Assembly: GCA_964551995.1 (NCBI GenBank)
Contig: CAZKFD010000015.1
Location: 1-64,000 of the forward strand
Source: DATKJS01 sp964551995
GTDB lineage: Bacteria > Acidobacteriota > Aminicenantia > Aminicenantales > Saccharicenantaceae
DNA length: 64,000 nt
Reading direction: 5' to 3'
Position numbers and translations under genes: made by a program. Below, in pieces: positions 1 through 8,774 of this stretch (position 1 is its first letter; each line of letters opens with the position of its first letter). The notes beneath the pieces were generated by a model that worked only from the letters and a program-made list of their open reading frames with translations, did no database searches and had not been told where the DNA came from.

Positions 1-522
1 GTCGCGATCATCGGCATCCTGGCCGCCCTGCTCATTCCGAACGCCCTGGAAGCCATCCAGAAGGCGAAGCAGAAACAGGCCATGAAGGAAATCATGACCA
101 TGTCCACAGGTGCCGCGGACTACATCACGGACCACGGCAACTGGACGGGCGTGACCGCTGACGGAGCTCTGACGTCGTCAACGACGGGCTTCCCTGCCGC
201 TATCGCTACGTTCTACGTCAAGATTTGCCCGCTCAACGATCCCTGGAACTTCCCCTACAACGTGTGGGTTGGAGCCTCGGCGAACGACGGCGGGTACATC
301 GGCGGCACTGCCGTGGCCGACCTTGGGGATGACGACTTCGTCATCGCTTCCTATGGGCGCGACGGCGTGAAGGGGTCGCTGACGTATAATCCGGCGAATC
401 CCGAGGCGGGTTTCTACAACGTCAGCAAGATGTCCGACTTCAACAACGACCTGGTGGCTTGGGACGGCAACTGGATCATCGGGCCGCAGACCACTCTGAC
501 CGCCACGAGCACCGGCAGCTGA
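1..522 (+). CDS. type IV pilin / type II secretion pseudopilin-like protein (5' truncated by the window)
   Basis: The frame is open from base 1. It begins with a hydrophobic stretch (VAIIGILAALLIPNALEA) typical of the segment just after the prepilin cleavage site in PilA/GspG-type proteins. The leader peptide and the conserved Glu-5 region lie outside the window. The remaining ~170 residues are polar, with several Trp/Gly/Asn-rich segments, and contain no cysteine pair apart from one Cys near NDPW. In this family the hydrophobic helix packs into a pilus or pseudopilus in the inner membrane. A strong intrinsic terminator follows directly, so this is the last gene of its transcript. Whether it is a major pilin or a minor pseudopilin cannot be decided here. 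Confidence 0.8.
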   Translation, partial: VAIIGILAALLIPNALEAIQKAKQKQAMKEIMTMSTGAADYITDHGNWTGVTADGALTSSTTGFPAAIATFYVKICPLNDPWNFPYNVWVGASANDGGYIGGTAVADLGDDDFVIASYGRDGVKGSLTYNPANPEAGFYNVSKMSDFNNDLVAWDGNWIIGPQTTLTATSTGS

Positions 523-551
523 GCGAGGGACCTGATCCTTTCGGTTTCTTT

Positions 552-581
552 GGGGGCGGCGGCGACGCCGCCCCCTTTTTT
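552..581 (+). terminator. intrinsic terminator after the pilin-like gene
   Basis: A perfect 10-bp GC-only stem (552-561 with 566-575) closes on a GCGA tetraloop and is followed by six T residues (576-581). It lies 30 bases after the pilin stop codon. Confidence 0.92.
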
Positions 582-647
582 ATTCGAGGCGCCGGCCGCA
601 CTTCCCCTTGGGGGCGGCTGTTTTCATCGCGGGCCTGGAAACACGTG

Positions 648-653
648 TATAAT
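648..653 (+). promoter_or_regulatory. -10 element (TATAAT) of the toroid-fold gene
   Basis: A perfect TATAAT ends 9 bases before the ATG at 663. There is no Shine-Dalgarno sequence in between and no convincing -35 hexamer. The spacing implies a leaderless or nearly leaderless transcript, as at several other genes in this window. Confidence 0.6.
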
Positions 654-662
654 AGGTAACCG

Positions 663-1526
663 ATGGTCACTGCGACTGAAGCCGCCGCCCTCGTCAGCCG
701 GCTGACGGCGATGGCCATTACGGGCGGTGGAATCCCTTATTATAAGGGAAGCGGCCCGTCCGCGGAGCCCACGCTCCTGACCCTGTTGGCACTCTCCGCC
801 CTGGGCATGTCCCCCCACCACGCGAAACCCCTTCTCTCCTGGGTCGGATGCCTCCAGAATCCGGACGGTTCCGTGGGCATCGACGCCCGATACCTGGGCC
901 AGGGCCTCTGGCTGACGCCCGTCGCGGCCGTCGTCTTCCATCGTTACGATCTCCGGGAGGCCCGGGACCGGGCCCGGAGTTTTATCGTTGAATTGAAGTC
1001 CGTGACCATCACCAACAATCCCCGGATCAGACAGGATAATACCCTGACCGGTTGGCCGTGGGTCCCGGGGACGTTCGGCTGGGTCGAACCGACGGCCTGG
1101 TCGGTGATCGCACTGAGCGTCTGCGGCTCGGGAGACCATCCCCGGGCGGTCGAAGGCCGGAAGTTCCTTCTCGACCGCGAGATCCCTTCGGGCGGCTGGA
1201 ACTACGGGAACCCAGCCATCAACGACCGCGAGCTGCTGCCGTTCTGGGACACGACGGGGCTCGCCCTCCTCGCCCTCCGGGGAGCGACGGATGCCGGCCG
1301 GGTCCGGGGAAGCCTCGAACTCCTCGAACGATTCCCCGAGAAGGTCGATTCCCTGTGTGGCCTCGCTTGGGCGTCGGTCGGCCTGGACGCTTTTAAAAGA
1401 GACGCCGGCCGGCTGAAACAGAAGCTCCTCGCCGTCATGAAGTCCGTGCCCGACGAGGAGCTCAACGCGGCCCATTTTGCCGCTGGGTTGATCGCCCTCT
1501 CCGGCAAGGACGTTTTCGGGCCATGA
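663..1526 (+). CDS. prenyltransferase/squalene-cyclase-like alpha-alpha toroid protein
   Basis: This 287-residue protein has repeated helical units with Gly/Trp-rich turns resembling squalene-hopene cyclase QW repeats (GSVGID near residue 80, GTFGWVEPTAWS near 140, GGWNYGN near 180). No DXDD or DCTAE catalytic signature is visible, and the protein is under half the length of a true cyclase, so a terpene cyclase activity is unlikely. Short toroid-fold proteins of this type are usually annotated only by fold. No signal peptide is seen. Its stop overlaps the next gene's start (ATGA at 1523-1526), implying translational coupling to the Tat-exported DUF362 protein. The ATG at 663 fits the upstream -10 spacing. 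Confidence 0.72.
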   Translation: MVTATEAAALVSRLTAMAITGGGIPYYKGSGPSAEPTLLTLLALSALGMSPHHAKPLLSWVGCLQNPDGSVGIDARYLGQGLWLTPVAAVVFHRYDLREARDRARSFIVELKSVTITNNPRIRQDNTLTGWPWVPGTFGWVEPTAWSVIALSVCGSGDHPRAVEGRKFLLDREIPSGGWNYGNPAINDRELLPFWDTTGLALLALRGATDAGRVRGSLELLERFPEKVDSLCGLAWASVGLDAFKRDAGRLKQKLLAVMKSVPDEELNAAHFAAGLIALSGKDVFGP

Positions 1527-2494
1527 AACGTCGTGATTTCCTGAAGGGAGCGGCCGTCCTGGCGAACGCCGCGGCCTTCGGCGGACTGGCCGCGGGCCGG
1601 GAGCCGACGCCGTCCCGGACTCCCGTGACGCTCCTGCCCGCGGCGAATTACGGGCTGGACATGGAGAAGGGCATCGCCGCCGTCCTCGCCGCCGACGGGC
1701 TCGTTCTCAAGGGAAAGAAGGTCCTCCTCAAGCCGAATTTCGTCGAGGCCCACCCGGATCGGCCCATCAATACCCACCCCTCCGTCATCGCCGGCGTGGC
1801 GCACGCGTGCCTGCGGTTGGGCGCGGCCGAAGTCATTGTCGGAGAGGCCTCAGGACACCGGCGTGATCCATGGTTTTCCGTTCTTAACCCATCGCTGCGG
1901 TCTATCCTGGATAAGCGGGTCAAGTGCCTGGACCTCAACCACGGCGATGCCGTCATGACGGTGAACAGAGGAGGGCTGACGGGGTTGCCGCATTTTTATC
2001 TGGCCAAGCCCGTCGCCGAGGCGGATGTCCTGATCAGCCTGCCCAAGATGAAGACCCATCATTACGCGGGGGTCACGCTCTGCCTGAAAAACCTCTTCGG
2101 GGTCCTGCCGGGCATCTATTACGGCTGGCCCAAGAACGTCCTCCACTTCAATGGGATTGAACGCTCCATCCTGGACTTGGCCCGGACGGTCAAGGTCCAT
2201 TACGGCATCGTCGAGGGGGTGATCGGCATGGAGGGAGACGGTCCGATCATGGGGACGGCGAAGCCCGTCGGCGTCCTCGTCCTCAGCCCTTCCCCTCTGG
2301 CCGCTGACGCGACGTCCGCCCGGATCATGGGCTTCGACCCCCGAAAGATCCCCTATCTCTTTCTTGCCGGGCGCTTTCTGTCCGGCCTGCGGCAGGAGGA
2401 CATCATGCTCCGCGGAGAAAGTCCACGGCGGTTCGCGACGCAGTTCGACTGCCTGGATGATTTCAAAGGGATGAGGGGCGGGCCCTTCTTCTAA
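1523..2494 (+). CDS. Tat-exported DUF362 domain protein
   Basis: This 323-residue protein starts with a twin-arginine signal (MKRRDFLKGA followed by an Ala/Gly-rich segment), so it is probably exported folded. The body matches the DUF362 pattern: a KPNFV segment near residue 70, a GEASG-type loop near 112, and LISLPKMKTHHYAGVTLCLKN near 180. The family often sits with iron-sulphur or polysaccharide-related genes and its biochemical role is unknown. It overlaps the upstream toroid gene by 4 bases. Its last 32 bases overlap the 3' end of the convergent YfhO-like gene. No CxxC ferredoxin motif is visible, unlike longer DUF362 proteins that carry a 4Fe-4S domain. Confidence 0.85.
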   Translation: MKRRDFLKGAAVLANAAAFGGLAAGREPTPSRTPVTLLPAANYGLDMEKGIAAVLAADGLVLKGKKVLLKPNFVEAHPDRPINTHPSVIAGVAHACLRLGAAEVIVGEASGHRRDPWFSVLNPSLRSILDKRVKCLDLNHGDAVMTVNRGGLTGLPHFYLAKPVAEADVLISLPKMKTHHYAGVTLCLKNLFGVLPGIYYGWPKNVLHFNGIERSILDLARTVKVHYGIVEGVIGMEGDGPIMGTAKPVGVLVLSPSPLAADATSARIMGFDPRKIPYLFLAGRFLSGLRQEDIMLRGESPRRFATQFDCLDDFKGMRGGPFF

Positions 2495-4793
2495 GCCGCC
2501 TCGCCGCAGCGAACACGACGGCTGCAAGAAAGACGAGCGCGGCTAGAGTGGTGGCCGTTCCGGCGATGAAGCTTCCCGGGAGATACTTCAGAACGACCGT
2601 GTGCCTGCCGGCGGGAACCCTGACCCCTTTGGCGAAGAGGTTGACCCCGAAGACTCCGGCTTTCCTTCCGTCGATCCAAGCTTGCCAGCCCGGAGCGCAA
2701 TTGCCTGGGAAGATGGCGATGCCGTTGGCCGGGAGATCCGCGGTGTACCGGCCGGAGCCCTGAACTTCCTTTTCGACCACGATCGCGCCGGGGGCAGTCG
2801 GCGCGGGCGCGATAGACTCGGACAGGCCTGGGCCGGCCGTGTCATTCCTTACGAGCGCTGTTTCCCAGGGATCGAATCCTATGTCCGTGAAGAGCCTGAT
2901 CTCGTCCTCGAGGTCCGCGGCGTGGGCCACGGCATGGACGACGTAGGGCGCCGCCGGGCGGGCGGCGATCTTTTCGACGGAGACCGGCAACCCTTCAACT
3001 TCAAGGCGCAGGGCGCCCGGAAGGGAGAACGCCGGGGATTCCCCGATACAATACATGCAGCCCACGAACCGGAGCACCTTGAGCTGACTTTCGGGAGGCA
3101 ACCCCTGGACTTTCTTGACCAGATCCAGGTAGCGGCTCGGGTATGTCCCGTAAAAATCGGAGTTGAGCACGTATCGGACGCCGTCGCCCAAGCCGCTAAG
3201 AGGGTTGAGGGTCCCCCGGCAATAGGCCAGGAACCGGGCCTCGCTGCCGCTCTTATCCTGGCGACTGCGGAGGTCGCCTTCGATCCGATAAACCGTCAGG
3301 GGAGCGCCGAGCCCGCTCACGATCGCCGGCCGGTCGAAAAACGACTCGGGGACGGTGGGATTAATCCATCTGTTGTGATAAACGGGGTCGAGGACGGCCA
3401 GGAAGAGGAGCGCCCAAGTCAGGGACCTGCCTCGGGCCTTGACGGCGGCAAGGAAGGCCAGCCCGGCGGCGAAGACCGCGAGGACGGCGAGTCCCGTTCC
3501 GATGGAGCGGCCTATTTCCACCAGCGACGACGCCTTGTTGATGATCATGAGCCTGTTGATGAAGGAGAGGAGGCGGTCTCTGAGCAAAAGGAAGAGGACG
3601 AGGGCAGCAGCGGCAGCGGCGGCGACGGCCCGGAAGGTCCTCGTCCCGACACCTTCGGCCTTGACCGCCTCGTCGAATCCGAGGGCTGCGAGGACAGCCA
3701 GGCAGAAAACGGACCCTATGAAAAACTTGACCGGGTACCGGATGGAGTGGAGCAGCGGCGTCAGCCGGTAGAGGAAGAAGAAAGGTGAATAGCGGCCGCA
3801 GGCGAGGAGAAAAAAGAAGCCGCACGCCGGGACCAGGACCCTTCGCCTCCTGTCCCATGGCCTCCTGAGGGCGAACAGGAAGAGGAGGAGCGCTCCAAAG
3901 CCCATGTAAAGGCTGTAATAGAGCGGATAGCCCGTGCTGAAGAGATGCCCGCCCCAATAATCATCGTGACCGGGCTGGCGGTCGTTTCCGAGCAGCCCGG
4001 GGAAGGCCAGGCCGGACAGCTGGACGAGCTCGAGAGGCCAGATCCCGGACTGCGATCCCCTGGCCCCGGCATGATGCAGCATCTCGAATGCGGGGAAAAG
4101 CTGGGCCGCAGAGAGGAGGAAGGCCAGGGCGAAGGGGAGGGCCGCCGCGGCGAGGCGCCTTCTCCAGGCGCCCGGCTTCAGGAACGAGTGGGCGGCGGCC
4201 AGGAAGACGGTGATGACGATCATCTCCGGCGAGCCCGCCAGGACGAGCAGGGTCCAGAGGATGGCGAGCGGCACGAACCGCGAACGGCCCGGCCGGGGTT
4301 CCCTGTCGATGAGAAGAAGGATCCAGGGCATCCAGGCCAGCGCGGCGATGTGGTTGTAGAACTCAAAGGAGGACAGGTACATGCCGCTGAAGGCGAAGAG
4401 GCTCGCGCCGATAAAGGCAGCCTTCTCGGACAGGGAGTGCGAGCGGCAGAGATAATACAGCCCCAGCCATCCGAGGATGACATGGACAAGATAATAAAGC
4501 CTGAACGCGGCGAACAGAGGAAGGACCAGATAGAGGAGCGTCGCCGGATAGAAGACCGCGTTCTTGGGGTTGGCCAGGAAGGGCTGCCCGTTCCCGTAGG
4601 CGTCCGTCCAGAGGCCAAAACGGCCTTCTTTGAGGAGGCTCACGGTCAGTTTGCGAACCGGGATCTCGACCGTGGTCGTGTCCCTCTCGAAAAAGACGCG
4701 TCGGCCGAAAAAGAATTCGTGGAATGTGAACAGAAACAGAATCAGGAAGACGAGAAAGAAGAACAGATCCTTTTTCGTGTCGCGGGCCGGCAT
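2463..4793 (-). CDS. YfhO-family multi-pass membrane protein (GT-C-like)
   Basis: This is a 776-residue integral membrane protein. A first transmembrane helix lies at residues ~10-28 (FFFLVFLILFLF). Many further hydrophobic helices run to about residue 460, followed by a ~250-residue soluble part and a last helix near the C-terminus with a basic tail (RRLRRRARP). This architecture matches bacterial YfhO-type membrane proteins, which are related to GT-C glycosyltransferases and act on lipid-linked sugars or cell-envelope glycopolymers. The substrate cannot be read from sequence. A possible promoter TTGAGA-17-TAGAAG lies upstream. The gene ends convergently inside the DUF362 gene. Confidence 0.82.
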   Translation of the reverse strand: MPARDTKKDLFFFLVFLILFLFTFHEFFFGRRVFFERDTTTVEIPVRKLTVSLLKEGRFGLWTDAYGNGQPFLANPKNAVFYPATLLYLVLPLFAAFRLYYLVHVILGWLGLYYLCRSHSLSEKAAFIGASLFAFSGMYLSSFEFYNHIAALAWMPWILLLIDREPRPGRSRFVPLAILWTLLVLAGSPEMIVITVFLAAAHSFLKPGAWRRRLAAAALPFALAFLLSAAQLFPAFEMLHHAGARGSQSGIWPLELVQLSGLAFPGLLGNDRQPGHDDYWGGHLFSTGYPLYYSLYMGFGALLLFLFALRRPWDRRRRVLVPACGFFFLLACGRYSPFFFLYRLTPLLHSIRYPVKFFIGSVFCLAVLAALGFDEAVKAEGVGTRTFRAVAAAAAAALVLFLLLRDRLLSFINRLMIINKASSLVEIGRSIGTGLAVLAVFAAGLAFLAAVKARGRSLTWALLFLAVLDPVYHNRWINPTVPESFFDRPAIVSGLGAPLTVYRIEGDLRSRQDKSGSEARFLAYCRGTLNPLSGLGDGVRYVLNSDFYGTYPSRYLDLVKKVQGLPPESQLKVLRFVGCMYCIGESPAFSLPGALRLEVEGLPVSVEKIAARPAAPYVVHAVAHAADLEDEIRLFTDIGFDPWETALVRNDTAGPGLSESIAPAPTAPGAIVVEKEVQGSGRYTADLPANGIAIFPGNCAPGWQAWIDGRKAGVFGVNLFAKGVRVPAGRHTVVLKYLPGSFIAGTATTLAALVFLAAVVFAAARRLRRRARPSSL

Positions 4794-4992
4794 TTGACGG
4801 TCTCGATGCCCCGTCCCATCTTCTATCAGAAATCCGGCACTTTCTCAACCTTCCGGCCGTCCCTAACCCGCCATCGTTGCTGCGGGCTCGCCCGCCGGGG
4901 CAGATGCCTGCGCCCGGCCTCATATTTCGCCGCCTTGTCCAGGGGACGGGAGACGGCGGACGGCGTGGCCGAACATCCGCCGCTCAGTATGC

Positions 4993-4998
4993 TATAAT
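4993..4998 (+). promoter_or_regulatory. -10 element upstream of plsC
   Basis: A perfect TATAAT lies 18 bases before the plsC start codon, in the 223-base gap between the divergent YfhO-like and plsC genes. No good -35 hexamer was found at 16-18 bases. The predicted leader is about 12 bases and has no clear ribosome-binding site. Confidence 0.5.
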
Positions 4999-5016
4999 CT
5001 GGCGGCGCGGTGACAC

Positions 5017-5727
5017 ATGCGCACGATCGTCCTCGGAATTCTATATGCCTTCGTCCTCATCCTCATCACGCCTTATATCCTTTTTTGCATGCTGGCGGGC
5101 GTGCGCGATCCCCTGATCGCTGTCGGCCGCTGGGCGGTGAGGGCCGGGTGCCGGTTCCTGGGAATCCGGATTGAGATCGGCGGGCTCGAGAATATCGAAC
5201 CTGGGACGGCGTATGTCTTCATGCCCAACCACCTGAGCTTCCTCGACGGCCCGCTCATGGCCATGGCCGTTCCCCGACCGGTCCGGATCATCCTGAAGAA
5301 ATCGCTCTTCCGGATCCCGATTCTTGGCGTCGGGATGAGACACGTCGGGTACGTACCCGTGGACAGGAAGGGCGTCAAGGGGGGGAAGAAGAGCATCGAG
5401 CGGGCGGCGCGTCTGATGCGCGAGCGCGGCTATTCCTTTCTCGTTTTCCCGGAAGGGACGAGGAGCAGGGACGGCAAGATGAGGGCTTTCCGGCGCGGGG
5501 GCTTCTTCCTAGCCTTGGAGAGCGGGGCGCCGATCGTGCCCGTCAGTATCTCCGGGACCTACGAGATCATGCCCCGGGGGCAGTGGTACGCCCGGAGAGG
5601 GAGGGTCGGGATTGTCTTTCGCGAACCGGTTGCTTCATCCGGGTACACGCGGGAGACGATGGCCGGGCTCATGGAGGCGGTGCGGAAGGCCATCGCTCCT
5701 GAAGAGAGGCCGGCGCCGCCCGGCTGA
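5017..5727 (+). CDS. plsC: 1-acyl-sn-glycerol-3-phosphate acyltransferase
   Basis: This 236-residue protein acylates lysophosphatidic acid to phosphatidic acid at the inner membrane. The catalytic HX4D motif is present as NHLSFLDG (near residue 70), and the substrate-binding motif is FPEGTRSRDG (near 148). An N-terminal hydrophobic segment at residues 4-28 (VLGILYAFVLILITPYILF) anchors it to the membrane. Length is typical of the family. It is followed 24 bases later by a GmhA-like gene on the same strand, so the two may be cotranscribed. The ATG at 5017 is the first start after a TATAAT box. Confidence 0.93.
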   Translation: MRTIVLGILYAFVLILITPYILFCMLAGVRDPLIAVGRWAVRAGCRFLGIRIEIGGLENIEPGTAYVFMPNHLSFLDGPLMAMAVPRPVRIILKKSLFRIPILGVGMRHVGYVPVDRKGVKGGKKSIERAARLMRERGYSFLVFPEGTRSRDGKMRAFRRGGFFLALESGAPIVPVSISGTYEIMPRGQWYARRGRVGIVFREPVASSGYTRETMAGLMEAVRKAIAPEERPAPPG

Positions 5728-5751
5728 TCGCGCACCCGTCGGAGGATGCCC

Positions 5752-6324
5752 ATGGACCGGAGCGTCGTTTCCGAATTGAAAGGCGTCCTGGACGCCTTTT
5801 TTGAGGGCCGCGGACGTGTCTTTGAGGCGATGACCGGGGCCGCCGCGGCCGCCTTGCGGGCCGGACACAAAATCCTTCTCTTCGGCAACGGCGGCAGCGC
5901 CGCCGAAGCGCAACACTTTGCCGCCGAGCTCGTGAACCGCTTCCGGGTGGAACGGCGGGCCATGCCGGCCGTTGCCCTGCCGGCGAACGTTCCCGGGCTC
6001 ACGGCGGCCGCGGAGGCCGCGTCGTTCGATGATGCGTTCGCCCGTCAGGTCCGCGCCCTCGGGTGCCCGGGCGATGTGGCCATCGCGCTGAGCACGAGCG
6101 GCGGATCGGCGAACGTCATCGAGGGGCTGAAGGCCGCCCGGAGCGCGGGGATGGTCACGGTGGCCTTTACCGGGGAGGGCGGCGGCCGGATCTCCGGACC
6201 GGACGCGGGAGGAGGCCCGGACTATCTCATCGATGTCCCTTCGCGGTCGACGGCACTCGTTCAGGAAGTCCACCTCGTCTTGCTGCACATCCTTGCGGGA
6301 GAGCTCGAAGACCGGGCTGGCTGA
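5752..6324 (+). CDS. gmhA: SIS-domain phosphoheptose isomerase-like protein
   Basis: This 190-residue SIS-domain protein has GNGGSAAEAQHFAAEL near residue 45 and STSGGSANVIEGLKAAR near 113, both typical of GmhA. GmhA converts sedoheptulose-7-phosphate to D-glycero-D-manno-heptose-7-phosphate for the LPS core. DiaA, a replication regulator, shares this fold and cannot be excluded. I chose the ATG at 5752 because GGAGG at 5741-5745 sits 6 bases before it; that site would abut the in-frame ATG at 5746. The lpt genes elsewhere in the window make an LPS role plausible. Confidence 0.85.
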   Translation: MDRSVVSELKGVLDAFFEGRGRVFEAMTGAAAAALRAGHKILLFGNGGSAAEAQHFAAELVNRFRVERRAMPAVALPANVPGLTAAAEAASFDDAFARQVRALGCPGDVAIALSTSGGSANVIEGLKAARSAGMVTVAFTGEGGGRISGPDAGGGPDYLIDVPSRSTALVQEVHLVLLHILAGELEDRAG

Positions 6325-6370
6325 ACGGCGGGACGGCCTGGGCCTCTCTGGCGTCGTCCCGGGGTCCCTC

Positions 6371-8743
6371 TTATTTGGAGACGGTCTCTTTGATCCTGTC
6401 GGCCCCGGCGACGCCGCTGTTGAAGAGATAGCACTTCGCGATGTCCAGCAGGCGGCCGAAGAAGGCCTTCTGCAGCGCCAGGCGTTCCTCGGCCGCGGCG
6501 GCGGCCGCTCCCTCGGCCCGCAGGCCGCCGAGCCAATGAGGATTATGGAACGGCTGGCCGGCCCCCGTCAGAGACTTTTTCGCTCCGGCCGCCTCTCCTG
6601 TTTCCAGGATCCGCAGGGCTTCGTCCTTGGCGATTTCCACGACGGCCGGGGACGTGGCGTCGTTCCTGAGGAGAAAGATCCATCTCAGGTTGGTCCGCCG
6701 GGCGAACGCCGCCGAGCCGCCCAGCCATTGGGGATCGAGCATGGCGTGCGCCTCCTTCGAAGCCTTGTAGCAGTACGGCGAGCCCTTGTCGAGCCGGCAG
6801 TCGTCGACGCGCTGGCAGTCCAGGTCCGCGCAGTTGTCCTTGTGCGTGACGACGTTTTCGCACTTGCTGCGGTCGAAGAGAGGGGCCAGCCGGCCGTCGA
6901 GCTCGACCGTGTTCGCGGGAAGGTAAAGCTTACGCTCGACGCAGTCGGCCGCCGCCCGGCCGCCGGCCAGGCGGACGAAGACGATGTCGTTAGAATGGAG
7001 CTTGAAGCGGGGGTCCGCGAGGAGGCCGAAGAGCAGCTCCGATTTGTTCGTCCCCGGCGGACCGACCAGGATGAGGCCGCTTCCGCCGAAGTCTGCGGAC
7101 ATGCCGCGTACCGCACCCGCGCCGGCCGCCCCGGGCACTCGCTCGCAGATGTCCATGGCCAGGCCGAGGGCCAGGCTCCGCAGCGATCCGTAGTTGTCGG
7201 TGTTGACGAGGACTCCGGTTCGCGTCTCGGGATTGTAAAAGGCCCGCGGCTCCCGGCCCGCGATGCCCTCCACAGCGTAGAGAATCCCGTGCGGCTCGAA
7301 GCCCGTTTCGAGCTGGGCCGGGAACCAGTTCTCCACCCAGAAATCGTTGAGGTGGGCGATGTTGGTCCGAAGCTGGATGATCGAGCCGTTGACATTCGCG
7401 TTCCATTCATACCGGCCCTCGAAGCCCAGGCGGCCGTCCATCTCCGCGACGAGGGCGTCGCGCGCCGGCAGGGCCGTCACCGCCTCGACCGGGACGGGCT
7501 TCCGGGCCTTCGTCACCGTGTTGGCCAGGGCCGCGCGCCGGGCCTTCCGGGCCGTTTTGAGGCGTGACAAGGACTCGACGATCCTGTCCAGCCCCTTTTC
7601 CAGGTTCTCCATGGACGTGGCGTAGGAGAGCCGGATGTGGTCGTCCGCGCCGAAGGAATCGCCCGGAACGATGGCCACGTTCGCCTCTTTGAGGAGATAA
7701 TAGGCCATGCCGTAGGAATTGCGGATGCGGGCGCCGTTCGCCTCCTTGTCGTAGAAGGACTTGACGTTCGGGAACAGGTAGAAGGCGCCCTGGGGTCTGA
7801 AGCACGACAGGCCGGGTACCGCGGCCAGGCGCATCAGACAATAGTTGCGCCGCCGCTCGAACTCAGCGACCATCTTCCGGACCTCGTGCTGGGGCCCGCG
7901 GTAGGCCTCGAGGGCGGCCTTTTGGGCGATGGAACAAGCGTTCGAAGTGGTGTGGCTCTGGATCGTCGACATCCCGTTGATGATCTCCGCCGGGCCCGCG
8001 GCGAAGCCGATCCGCCAGCCGGTCATGGAGTATGTCTTGGAGACCCCGTTGATGATGACGGTTTTTTTCCTGATGTCCTCGCCCAGGGAGGCGAAGCTCG
8101 TGAAGCGGAAATTGTCGTAGACGAGCTGGCCGTAGATCTCGTCGGCGATGACGAAGATGTCCTCGCCCCGGATGACGTGGGCCAAGGCCGAGAGCTGGTC
8201 GCGGGTGTAGGCGCCGCCAGTCGGATTCGACGGGTTGTTGAGGATGAGAGCCTTGGTGGCCGGCGTGATGGCCGCTTTGAGACGGTCGGGCGTCAGAAGG
8301 AAGCCGTCCTCCTCGCGCGTCGGGACGATGACGGGCTTGCCCTTGGCCAGATTTACGCACTCGGGATAGGTGACCCAGAAGGGGGAGGGGATGATGACTT
8401 CCTCTCCCTCGTTCACGAGGGTCTGGACGAGGTGAAATAGGGAGGCTTTGGCGCCGGCGGAAACGATGATCTCCTTCGAATCATAAATGAGGCCGTGATC
8501 TTCCTCGAGGCGCTGGGCGATGGCTTTTCTCAGGGCCGGGATCCCGTCGTTTTCCGTGTATTTCGTGAAATTGTCGCGGATCGCCTGGATGCCGGCGGCC
8601 TTGACATTTTCGGGCGAGGGGAAATCGGGCTCGCCCACGCTGAGGTCGATGACGTCGATCCCCTCGGCTTTCATCGCCTTGGCTTTGGCCGAGATCTTGA
8701 GGGTGGGGGAGGCGCCGATTTGCTGGATTTTTTCCGAGATCAT
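6371..8743 (-). CDS. class I aminotransferase fused to a HPrK/PEPCK-like P-loop domain
   Basis: This 790-residue two-part protein has a complete aspartate-aminotransferase-type domain at residues 1-395. NNPSNPTGG lies near 170, DEIYG at 201-205, the PLP lysine is K236 in SKTYSMTGWRIG, and the C-terminal substrate Arg is in HIRLSY near 370. After a basic Ala-rich linker (~395-430) comes a second ~360-residue domain. It has a Walker A loop GPPGTNKS near 561-568 and a following HSND motif near 583, resembling HPr kinase/PEP carboxykinase folds. A cysteine cluster with spacing CX9CX4CX5CX8C sits at 628-658. The first half makes amino acids by transamination; the second half is unassigned. No stop or frameshift separates the halves. 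The gene ends convergently to gmhA. Confidence 0.85.
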   Translation of the reverse strand: MISEKIQQIGASPTLKISAKAKAMKAEGIDVIDLSVGEPDFPSPENVKAAGIQAIRDNFTKYTENDGIPALRKAIAQRLEEDHGLIYDSKEIIVSAGAKASLFHLVQTLVNEGEEVIIPSPFWVTYPECVNLAKGKPVIVPTREEDGFLLTPDRLKAAITPATKALILNNPSNPTGGAYTRDQLSALAHVIRGEDIFVIADEIYGQLVYDNFRFTSFASLGEDIRKKTVIINGVSKTYSMTGWRIGFAAGPAEIINGMSTIQSHTTSNACSIAQKAALEAYRGPQHEVRKMVAEFERRRNYCLMRLAAVPGLSCFRPQGAFYLFPNVKSFYDKEANGARIRNSYGMAYYLLKEANVAIVPGDSFGADDHIRLSYATSMENLEKGLDRIVESLSRLKTARKARRAALANTVTKARKPVPVEAVTALPARDALVAEMDGRLGFEGRYEWNANVNGSIIQLRTNIAHLNDFWVENWFPAQLETGFEPHGILYAVEGIAGREPRAFYNPETRTGVLVNTDNYGSLRSLALGLAMDICERVPGAAGAGAVRGMSADFGGSGLILVGPPGTNKSELLFGLLADPRFKLHSNDIVFVRLAGGRAAADCVERKLYLPANTVELDGRLAPLFDRSKCENVVTHKDNCADLDCQRVDDCRLDKGSPYCYKASKEAHAMLDPQWLGGSAAFARRTNLRWIFLLRNDATSPAVVEIAKDEALRILETGEAAGAKKSLTGAGQPFHNPHWLGGLRAEGAAAAAAEERLALQKAFFGRLLDIAKCYLFNSGVAGADRIKETVSK

Positions 8744-8774
8744 GCTTCACCTGCCTCCATGGCGGACGGGACGG

